The notes under the pieces were generated by a model. That model did not search any database. It was not told where the DNA came from and saw nothing but the letters and a program-made list of their open reading frames with translations. Below are positions 22,537 to 32,399 of a stretch of DNA of 64,000 nt, piece by piece. The first letter of the stretch is position 1. Every line of letters starts with the position of its first letter. Both the position numbers and the translations under genes were made by a program. Source of the stretch: Epiperipatus broadwayi (lineage: Eukaryota; Onychophora; Udeonychophora; Euonychophora; Peripatidae); assembly GCA_028023455.1 (NCBI GenBank), contig JAQFVV010000013.1, positions 3,786,001-3,850,000 on the forward strand, given 5' to 3'.

Positions 22537-23359
22537 TTTTGCCTAATATTGGCTATTTTGTTATATAACATTCACTTTGTTTGTAAAATGTGTTTGTCTT
22601 TTAATAAACAATCTGGATAAGTATCTTTTTATACTAGTTATTAACACAAAAAAAATTATTTCTTTCTAAAATAAGTCACTATTCTAAATTCCAACTATCT
22701 GTTTTATTTATATGTTTTCAGAAATTTAACTTTGCCTACCTCACGAGGTCCTATCTTAACCCTATGCCTATATGTATCTGTTTGTACATGAAAATATATA
22801 CATATAAAATCCTGCCGTGTCTGTCTTTAATATTTATACTACATATTAGTCTCCTCACTTTATTTATTGTTATATTTCATTAAAATATCACTGCTATTTT
22901 GTCCCAATATAATTAAAATAACACACTTACAGCTTGACCTGGCTTTCTCTGACACCTGAAACAACTAAAAAAATGCATTTACATTAATACAAGTATATAT
23001 ATAAAAAAAATATGTGAGCAAAATATACGTAAGTCATGTTTAAAAATTATTTTGGCTCACTATGCATACATTGTTATTTTGATCATCTACTATAGTTTGG
23101 TTTATTTGATATCCGATATGAGAGATTGCACTTGCCGACAAATTTATTTGAGAAGGGCGCCAGTCGACAAGACAATGGCCATATCAAATATACATATTAA
23201 TGGATAATGATCCAAGCACACATTGATAAGGTTTATAAAGTTTAATGCGATTACAATTTATTTTGATTTTCACTTCACTTTCAAAAAAAAATCTCTGCAT
23301 GAATCAGTAAATGGTATTTTAAATGACAATATTAATTAAGTCTAAGACGTATAACAACT

Positions 23360-23575
23360 AAGTAAGGTAACATGTCTGACCTGGGTTCGAAACCACGCTA
23401 CCGTTTTGGTCATGACACACAAAAAAACAATTTAAACAGCCTAAAGTACGATTAACAAAACAAAATATATACAAAAAAAATTAAAATAAAAGTAAAATCC
23501 CATGATAACCGCCACTCCGAATTATGAACCTGGGATCGAAACCAACTACCATTTTGGTCACAACCCGAAATAGAT
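23360..23575 (+). repeat. Two diverged repeats with tRNA B-box-like cores
   Basis: GGTTCGAAACC at 23384-23394 and GGATCGAAACC at 23533-23543 each sit in a similar context (CCTGG..TCGAAACC, then TACCrTTTTGGTCA). The first fits the pol III B box consensus GGTTCGANNCC. No A box at the right distance was found, so a real tRNA gene is not claimed. Confidence 0.5.
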
Positions 23576-23947
23576 TAACAATTATCAAGCAATTTTACAG
23601 AATCACGCATTGAGATCAAAAACTGTTTCAAAAAACATTTATATAAAAACGGGTTTTACCGAACTATAACGAAGTGTATACCATATGCATCCATATATAT
23701 GAATATGTACATCATTAAATAAGCATATATATGACTACATATAAATATACAAACAGATATACCTATACAAATATTTCTTTTATTATCATGTACATGAATT
23801 TATTAGAAAGAATGTCAAATTGCCAACCGCATACTCCTATTATTTCAGGCTAGTAAACGCTGGTCGCAACTATGACAGGGAAACAATGATTGCGGACATA
23901 GACCTATTATTTCAGGCTACACAGCAATCGAGAACTCTACAATGTAA

Positions 23948-24060
23948 GGGGTCTTCACCTAAACGGTTACTCTAAGGGTCTTCACCAAACATGGTTACTA
24001 AAAAACAAGGGCTTCACCTAACGGTTACTCAAAGGGTCTTCACCTAACGGTTACTCAATA
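23948..24060. repeat. ~27-bp tandem repeat, four units
   Basis: Four copies of GGGTCTTCACCTAACGGTTA followed by CTCAA, with small indels. Confidence 0.85.
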
Positions 24061-25175
24061 AATGATTCAACAGCATAATCCGAAATGGAAAAAAAAATCT
24101 TAATTAAAGGGTGGCTGACATATATATTATACCAAAATATATCTTTAATATATATATTTATTAACAAACATACGCATTTACTTTTCATAAAGTTGACAAT
24201 TAAGTTTGTTATTATTGAAACAAAACTTATTTTATATCTATTGTTTGCACGGAACGTAATTTCAAAATATTTAAAAGTGAAGAAAAAAAAATTCTGCATG
24301 ATTAAAATTATTGATTTAATTAAGGAAACTAACGCAGAGAAAGTGAAACACTATAGTTTGAACTTATCAAACTTTTTGATCTTACAAAAAATTTCTATTA
24401 ACGAAAGAATGTTATCAATTTTAATCTTTACAAAAATTTGTACAACGGAAACATAATTCTATTATCTATTTGTACCTTTAACTAAAATGTTATACTTCGA
24501 AAAAAAAAACATTATTATATTACAATTTCTCAGATTTAAGCATTTCTAAAGTAACGTAAAGTACGAAAGCTATTTTAAGGGAGGGCGGGTGGGTATATAT
24601 TTGACACTTCCGCCTCATCGAAGGTATATACTTTATACGATAAACAACGATATGGCAACTGGCCATGACAAAACTACTCATTAGGGGTAAAAATCTTGCT
24701 ATAACTCTGATATCTATACTCATTAATATATATCTTCACTATCTATAAAAAAAACTAACGGAGTGTTAACTTTTCTAAATGTAAAACATTCATTTCATAT
24801 ATATACCAACTCGGAAAAAAATTTTACTTTATGACACCTTTAACTTTTCAATTAAATTTTTTTTAAAAAAATGACGTTTGCTCACATTAGGAAACAAGAC
24901 TCAGAAAAAAAATTATATATATATATTTTTTTATATAAATGTATTAAACTAAAACAAACTTCTCAGGGTACTTATTTTTAATTTTAAAAAAATGACATTC
25001 GTCCCATGGCGACAAACTCGAAGCAAAAAATATTACGTATAACTAACAATTATTTCGTGTTATCTAAAACAATCACTATATATATGCGTACAAATCCGAT
25101 GACAAAAAAAAATTCTACATAATACTATTATTTAAAACATAAACGCTGCCTACAGGTTGTGGAAAATTTCGAATA

Positions 25176-25200
25176 GCCACACGATGGATGCCAGAATGCG
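25176..25200 (-). other. Second, diverged PBS-like site in element B
   Basis: On the minus strand CGCATTC precedes TGGCATCCATCGTGTGGC (25193-25176). The 18-mer matches the functional-looking site at 25852-25835 at 14 of 18 positions. The shared upstream spacer makes an identical 11-mer (CGCATTCTGGC) at both places. It may be the original primer site displaced inward by the rearrangement. Confidence 0.5.
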
Positions 25201-25225
25201 TGTTTCTGTGTTATATTTGCGACCA

Positions 25226-25796
25226 GCATTTTTTTTAACATTTTTTTTTGTTCACTAACTATTGGGAAATGAAGCAATGGATCTGAAGTCCAATCCATGC
25301 TTCACATCTTTCTATAAACTTAATTAGTATTGTAGACCTGAATTAAGTTTATAGTTCAATATCAGCAGGGTTTTGCATTAGAGTTAAAAATAATTATGCT
25401 TATTAAATGTGTATTACATTTAAATATTTTGTTTTAAATAAATTTCATTCTATTAATAAACATTGCTTAACCTATTAATCAAACATATATATACATCTAG
25501 CGTATATATATGAGTTAATGCAAAATTCTGCTGAAATAAAATGCTTATTCTACTATAAAAAAATAATAATATATTGTTGTTAAAATTTTGTTAAAATACT
25601 TAGTATGATTTGATTTTGAGATAAGCCCGACAACATTTTCTAAAAGAATGTATAGTTTTGATTAGTGAGCCATTCAAGTCAAATTAAAGATGGCCTTCTC
25701 TGTCTTTCTTTTTAATTAATGAATTCAAACTTTAAAGAAAGAAATTTAGAGTAAAAAAGTAAAAGTTATTTTTAGAAAATGTTGCTTTGAAACAAA
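25226..25796 (+). repeat. Antisense fragment of element B 3' end (PPT plus part of LTR)
   Basis: The reverse complement matches 20894-21475: ~46 bp of interior with the A/T homopolymers, the PPT, and the outer ~535 bp of the LTR. By eye it is roughly 95% identical to either LTR, clearly less than the two LTRs are to each other. It breaks at 25797 into tRNA sequence and at about 25226 into the leader. Confidence 0.85.
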
Positions 25797-25852
25797 AGAG
25801 CATGAGACTCTTAATCTCAGGGTCGTGGGTTCGAGCCCCACGTTGGGCGCCA
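25797..25852 (+). other. 3' 56 nt of tRNA-Lys(CTT) including CCA, extended primer site of element B
   Basis: The plus strand reads AGAGCATGAGACTC, the anticodon CTT with AATCTCAGGG, the variable loop, the T arm (GTGGGTTCGAGCCCCAC), the acceptor strand and a CCA end at 25850-25852. This corresponds to canonical tRNA positions 21-76 of animal tRNA-Lys(CUU) as I know it, with no mismatch noticed. The 5' part (acceptor 5' strand and most of the D arm) is absent, so it is not a tRNA gene. The last 18 nt are the usual primer site of Lys-primed retroelements, 20 nt from the LTR. The genomically untemplated CCA shows it was copied from mature tRNA. Confidence 0.9.
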
Positions 25853-25872
25853 GAATGCGGAAAAAAATCTAC

Positions 25873-27979
25873 TGTGACGGTCAGATGATGTATGTTGGCT
25901 TAACCCAGTTCGAATACTAGGCGAAGGTACCTCGGGGCCACTCATACGTGAGATATTAAATCAAGAATACTATGACCCCTGCCCTCTTCGTATATTCTCG
26001 AGACTAACCCACGAACCAACAACACTATCTGAGACACGCATAGATATTTTCTTCCCGAGCCACAAGCTTAGCATCAGCGGGATACATGGACAAAAACACC
26101 TGCGGAGCTTAAATAGTTAAATTGCAAAAATACTTAGAAATATGTGTTCTGCATGCCTGGATCATTTGAAAGTAAAACAAAGCATTAAAAGATAACTAGT
26201 AAACGCAAGCTTTTTAGTGAAATAAATGTCTTTAATAAATGACATTTGAAATATTATTAATAATTTAATGGTCTTCGCTATTCCCCGAAATTTCTGAATA
26301 ACTAATGAGACAATGAAAACCCGATTAATATACTTGCGGTCTAAATCTTTCCTTCCCAGTTTTATTAAACATTGTCAACTCGAATCTGCTCGATAATGTG
26401 TAATAATAAAAATTTTCCGCAAAGCAGTTTCTAATTGCTTTGCACTAAAACAGAGTTTAAAACCATTTAAGATGTATATCGCTAAATCTGACATATGTAA
26501 GAAGCTAATGGCGAACAAAAGAAGCGTTATCGAGGAGATCAAATTGGCAAACAACAAAACAGAAAAAAAAGAAACTTACTCGTACTAAATTTTACAAGTA
26601 TGAATAAAACTGGAAAGGGATTTTTATATGAACAATTAACTAATAAACTTAACCGCAATGAAATTAAAATATTTACACATGAGAGTAATGAAGAATAGCG
26701 AAGAAAAGGGGTTAAATATCTAAGTAGATGATCACATATACATATATCTAACTAGTCTAATAAAAATAGTGACATTATAAATATCATTAAGCAAACATTT
26801 CATAAATATTCAAGAAAGCAATTATAAAAAGTATGGACAAAAAGGGTAGCATAATGAATAGTTCATGAGAAGAGATACGATTACCGTCCTTATTCCTTGG
26901 TCATGTTCCATCGACGGGTGTAGCTTGATCCGTCTAATGAGATGTGTTCGACCGGACAAGGAAAGTGGAAATCAGTAGCATGGTTTCACAAAAAGTCCTC
27001 CAGACACGGCACAGAGTACAGATAATGATTGAGTAAATACTACGGCATTTTTCTGGTATTGAGGAACCCCGGCGGTAGGCAAAGCTATTTATTTGCCTAG
27101 CCGAGCATATTAGAATCCATCATACTTATACGATTTTTAGCTTGAGCAGGTTCAAACTTCTTCATGATTTGTAGATGATAATTGTAGACTTTTTGGAATA
27201 AAATCACAAACAAAATCTGACAGAGTTCTCCTAAGAGAAATCTGAATGCACCTTGCAATAGCAGATCTGAATGAAACTTGCAAGAGCAAAATCTTGAATC
27301 AACCTTTGCAATAGCAAAATCTGATATCACTCTTCCAATAGCAAAATCTGAATGAATCTCCTCTTTTGTTCTCTCCCTTTTATAACTTTTTTTCTTAGCT
27401 ACCTTCTATTGTTTGTATGATCTGAGATCTTGATAAGCCTCCCCATGCTCCTTTGTTTCAAAGCAACATTTTTTAAAAATAACTTTTACTTTTTTACTCT
27501 AAATTTCTTTCTTTAAAGTTTGAATTCTATTAACTAAAAAGAAAGAAAGAGAAGGCCATCTTTAATTTGACTTGAATGGGCTTAACTAATTAAAATATAC
27601 ATTCTTTTAGAAATGTTGGTGGGCTTATCTCAAAATCAAATCATACTAAATATTTTAACAAAATTTTAACAACAATATATTATTATTTTTTTATAGTAGA
27701 ATAAGCATTTTATTTCAGCAGAATTTTGCATTAACTCATATATATATGCTAGATGTATATATATGTTTGACTAATAGGTTAAGCAATTTTTATTAATAGA
27801 ATGAAATTTATTTAAAACAAAATATTTAAATGTAAAACACATTTGATAAGCATAATTATTTTTAACTCTAATGCAAAACCCTGCTGATATTGAACTATAA
27901 ACTTAATTCAGGTCTACAATACTAATTAAGTTTATAGGAAGATGTGAAGCATGGATCGGGCTTCAGATCCATTGCTTCA
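25873..27979 (-). repeat. LTR of element B (5' LTR in element sense)
   Basis: 2107 bp, the same length as the partner at 19323-21429, beginning TGTGACGG and ending ATTGCTTCA on the plus strand. It is followed by the ATAG duplication at 27980. Confidence 0.92.
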
Positions 27980-30080
27980 ATAGTATTTGTAAAAATGAAA
28001 AAATAAGATTTTAATACTTTTGATAAATTTTATTTTTAGAGTTTTTCCTCATTATCTCAGTTAATTATAAAAAATCAGATCATTGCAATTAACTGATTAT
28101 CTTGTTTTCTTTTTGCAAGAAATTTTTTTTAATTAAAAGAGAATGTCAAGAAATTTATTGTGTTTTAAAAGAGGTAAGATTTTGTTTAATAGTATTTTTA
28201 AAAAGAAAAAAAATAAATTTTAATACTTTTGGTAAATTTCATTTTTAATTAGCTATTTTTTCTCTTTATCCTTCTTCATTACAAAAAAATCAATGCAAAG
28301 CAATTAACTGATTATCTTGTTTTCCTTTTGCAAAATTTTTTTTAATTAGAGCAGAATGTCAAGAATTTCTTATTAAAGTTCTTGACTTGTTTTTTTGATG
28401 TCAAAGTTTAAGGAGATAAGTGGCTGAACAATTGTGTTTGCAAAAATTTACCTAATTTGTCACACATTTTTATCATGCTCATACAACCCACATGTTATGA
28501 TTATGAAAAGACAAAACTTATCAAAAGTGTCCAGACAATTAATATTACAATTTGTACTTAGCTTCACCATTGCCTGTGTTTTAGCACATTTAGATATAAT
28601 ACTAATTGGTTGTAATAGTTAGTGTTATCTGGAAATTTTAGTGGAAAGAAATTGATAAAACTTGCTATTTTTTAACCTGGAAATACTAATATGATGAAAA
28701 AACAAATTATGTTCATTGTTTAAAAAAAATCATACTAGAAATTATAATTGGAAATGATTCCACAGAAGAATCAACCCATAGTTAAAGGTATTTTTATGTA
28801 CACTATTTTTTATTAAATGTAAAAAAAAAAAAAAAATTATATAAAATTTTTTTTGTGTGTGTGTGTAAGAATTGATAATTTTAAATATTTTTATATATGT
28901 TTCAAATTGTAAAACATGATTTTTAATCCATTCAATTTTCTCTTAAAATTATGGAAGTTTTCTTTTTTTTTAGCCCTTAATTATTTTTTTTAATTTAAAT
29001 TTAGTTTTTGGAACATGGTTTTTCTTTTCATTTATTTTCCCTCCTAAAACTTAACAAAAGAATCTTTGATTTTTTTTGAAAATTTTTCCAATGTTTAGTT
29101 ATTTTAAAGAGATAATTTAATGAATTATAAGTTAATTTAATAAATAGAAATCAACTGGGTAATATAATTTTATAAAAATGTTTTAGATGAAATGAACATT
29201 TAAAATTTTATACTATCATAGCAATTTCTTTTATTTATTGTTAATCAATTGTTTATTAAATAATTATTTTAAAAATATTTGTAGTTTTTATTCTTCCAAC
29301 TCTTGTTATCTAAAGTGGCAGTGTGCAACTTTATTTAAAGACAGCTTAGCTTAGATTTTTTTAATTATCCCATATGAAACTATTTACTTATAGTATCATA
29401 AATCTATGAATTATTTAAAGTGATTTGCTTAATTTATCTTTTCCTCACAGTAATAGTCTATAGAACTTTCCCTCTGTGAGCTGGATTCATGCATAATGGT
29501 CAATTATATAAGTTGTAGTTTCTGAATAGTGTTTTGCACATTGAGATGATTTATTTTTCCATAATCCTGATTGGCAAAAAGATATCCTTCTAATTGTATG
29601 CACTGTTTTACATTATATTTCACATTTTATGTCTTTACAAATTAAGGTTATAGGCAGCTAGTACATTAATGGTATTAAGTGGCTGAGGATATTGATAATG
29701 TCCAGCATGTTTTAGTATCCCAGCATTATTTTTTTAATTTTTATATTCTTATAGATTAGCACTTAAGTTTGCACATTTAAATTATACATAATCTGTACCA
29801 AGATTAGCAAAAACTAAATAATTAGCCTGGTCAATAGTGGACAACTGACCATTGATTTTTTTATTATTCTATGTAATGCTGGAAAACTTGTAATTAGTTC
29901 TTTGCTGATCTCTCATGCTTAATATATTCATTATCATTACTTTTATTTGGGGATGATGGTTTCCCATCTCTTCATGATTCATCTATAATATGGTGAACTA
30001 TTACAAATGGTTTCCCAATTGTGTCATATTGTACTCCCAGATTTTTCCCTTATTAACCCCCTATCCTCCATACTGCTACA

Positions 30081-32399
30081 AGTGGCACCCAATGAGGGGT
30101 CTGATAGTCAGTGAATACACCTGAAAAAAATTCTGTATTTTGATGCAGAATTAATTTAATTTATATTACTATGTAATGTGGCAAGGGTATAGAGAATGAT
30201 TGTTATAATTTGATTATAAATTATAAATAGTATTACTATTTATTTAACAAGTTCATATTTAAAATTTAACAAAAAATCAAAGCAAGATTTTGGAGACTAG
30301 ATTGAGTTATTGATTGTTGAAGTTTGTTTAACTGTATTTTCAGTACTGATGAATGGAGTTTTGTTGAATTGAAGATGGAATGTTTTCATGCAACTCCATG
30401 AAGTTCTATCTCAGGTATCACTCCAACTCATTTTTTTCATATTTCCTACTGTTTATCATGGTTTAGTTTAACATAGTCCTGACATGATGATAGCCTCTAT
30501 GTCTTCAAGAAAAGAGCATAGCCCTTAAGACTCAAAGAATCAGGGCTTTGAAACACTTTTGCATTATTTTTATTTTGAGTTGAGGAAGTTTATAGAGTTT
30601 AAATTGAGGTAGCTATCTTGGTGCTCATGCTGCACTTTGTATTATAGTCCAATAGCTGAATTCTTTATGTATCTCAGAATTATAGGTCACTGTGCATGCT
30701 TTTGCTGTCAGATTTTCACCAGACCTCTAAAAAATGTTTTGATAAATGGTTTGTGACATGAACTTGTTTTTGTATATGCACATGTACTTATAATAAAAAT
30801 ATTAGAAAAATAGAAATCTGTCACACACACACATGAACAGAATAAAACTGGAGAATAAAGCAGAGAAAATAAATTAATGAAATAAACCAGGTATTGAGAC
30901 AATAAGGTTTAAAGAAAAGCAGATTAGGGGTAGTAATAACAATACAGTAGTGTTAGATATTGTAAAATATGATTGCATAAAAAAAGAGGTCATGCCAAGC
31001 TTATTTTATGAAATAGTTTTAAAAGTTCACATTTGTATTTCCTGTGTAAAAGTAATATAAGTTTCTAGAAGATTAAGTGATTTATATAAACATATATGCT
31101 GACAAGAGAAAAATAAAAAAATAAATAAAGGGAGAACATGATTTAAAAGAAAAAGATAAGCAACCAATAGAAAGAACTCAGAGAGAAGAGGATGCTTCCA
31201 TGTTAGTTTGATTGTTAGAAAAGTTTAAACAAATAGGAAAACAGAGAAGATAATAAAATGAGAAATGAACAGAGAAGAAAAAATAAACAAAGAGAAGAGA
31301 ATAATAAAAACACCAATAAATAGAAGAGGATAATAAACAAAGAGGATAATAAAAAGACCAATAAAAATAATACTTTACAAAAAAAAAAGTGGAAAGTGCA
31401 AAAATAATATAAGAAATGTTGAAAGAAATTATAGTAGATAAGCTACAGAGATGAAAACAGTAAAAATATAACTGATGAAATCACAGACCGAATAAATCAG
31501 TATATAGAAAATTAAGAATAGCAAAGTGTACCAGTGTTCAGAAAGATAGTAACAATATAATCCAAATATATGAGAAAAATATGAAAGATATTGATCAAAT
31601 GCCATAAATGAATATAAATAACATGGATGCTGAAGTCACTAGAAATGATGTTGATGTTATTGTTATTGATCAGTTAGATAAAAACATAAATGAAGAAAAA
31701 TGTGGTAAATGAAACATAGAAAGTGATATAAAATATCATGATGAAAAATGATTTAATGAATTCTTCAGTGAAATAAATGTAAATGTAGATAGTGAAAAAT
31801 GATGTAACTGAAAACCAAATGATAAATACATTGAAACGATATGACAAAAATACTGAAATTGAACAAAAGTCTGTGGACATAATAAAAGAACAGATTGAAG
31901 AAGTTTAAAAATAAAGCAAGTAATAAAAAAGTAGATCAAGTCTCACTAGACATACAGAATAGATACCAGAGAAACCTATACTCAAATTTATCAAGGGCAG
32001 ATATTTTAGTTAAAAGTATTGACTGTTGGTTCTTTTCAAGTAAAATTTGTTAGGCATAACCAATCAGATAGGTTATAGTGGATGATTTTGTACATTGACA
32101 AAAATGTAATGAACTGATAATAAAGTTGCTAAGGCAGATTTTGGCTCTCCCTATATTTAATATAAAAAATTATTAAAAATAAAAATAGTATAAAGAATAG
32201 AGTTATTGGAATGAGAAGTTTAATAACAGTCCAGAAGAAAAAAATCTGAACAAGTAGTCATCCATCTTAGTATAAACTAGAGTAAAAAAAACTACTCAAA
32301 TATCATAGCTTAGTGACTGTAACAAATGAAATCAGTTAAATAAAACTAAAGGGTAAAAAGATTCAACTCATTTTCATTTCCATTATTAGATGAGGGTAA
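30081..32399 (+). other. Internal region 2 of LTR element A with gag-like remnant
   Basis: Colinear with 16470-18964. A PBS-like site is at 30083-30100 (TGGCACCCAATGAGGGGT, 14 of 18 to the tRNA-Lys site). The region at 31135-31990 contains the same KEDNK-type charged repeats and LKEI.VDKLQR-like stretch as copy 1, with different stops and frameshifts. It ends AGATGAGGGTAA before LTR 3. It has no pol. Confidence 0.65.

Larger units (their letters stand above)
22537..25225 (-). other. Leader region of element B without recognised gene
   Basis: About 2.7 kb upstream of the ORF in element sense. It holds two diverged ~60-bp repeats with tRNA B-box-like cores (23384 and 23533), a ~27-bp tandem repeat at 23948-24060, a TGGCGCCC match at 23156-23163 (minus), and the second PBS-like site at 25176-25193. 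No pol motif is visible on either strand. A plus-strand frame at 24085-24456 has no recognisable motif. Confidence 0.55.
19323..27979 (-). mobile_element. LTR retrotransposon B, young, non-autonomous, rearranged primer site
   Basis: Two 2107-bp LTRs (19323-21429 and 25873-27979) flank a 4443-bp interior. The target duplication is ATAG (19319-19322 and 27980-27983). Element sense is the minus strand: the primer-binding site lies next to the right-hand LTR and the purine tract next to the left-hand LTR. Reading in sense: 5' LTR, 20-nt spacer, 56-nt tRNA-Lys complement, antisense fragment of its own 3' end, second PBS-like site, ~2.6 kb leader, gag/integrase-end ORF, PPT, 3' LTR. The LTRs differ at only a small number of sites by eye, so insertion was recent. 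There is no pol apart from the integrase tail, so mobilisation in trans is inferred. Confidence 0.9.
18965..30080 (+). repeat. LTR 2 of element A, interrupted by LTR element B
   Basis: Starts TGTAATCATTTTG and ends ACTGCTACA. Element B plus a 4-bp duplication (8661 bp) interrupts it at 19323. Sequence on either side joins to read GTTTAATAGTATTT, as the corresponding part of LTR 3 does near 32780. Net length is about 2455 bp. Confidence 0.78.

Noticed and set aside
23948-24060. CRISPR-like array
   Set aside because: Four adjacent short tandem units without spacers inside a eukaryotic LTR element.
24085-24456. 123-codon plus-strand ORF in the leader of B
   Set aside because: Antisense to the element, dominated by I, K and L, without a recognisable domain.
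25797-25852. tRNA gene
   Set aside because: The 5' acceptor strand and most of the D arm are missing and a CCA end is present, so it is a copied tRNA fragment and not a gene.
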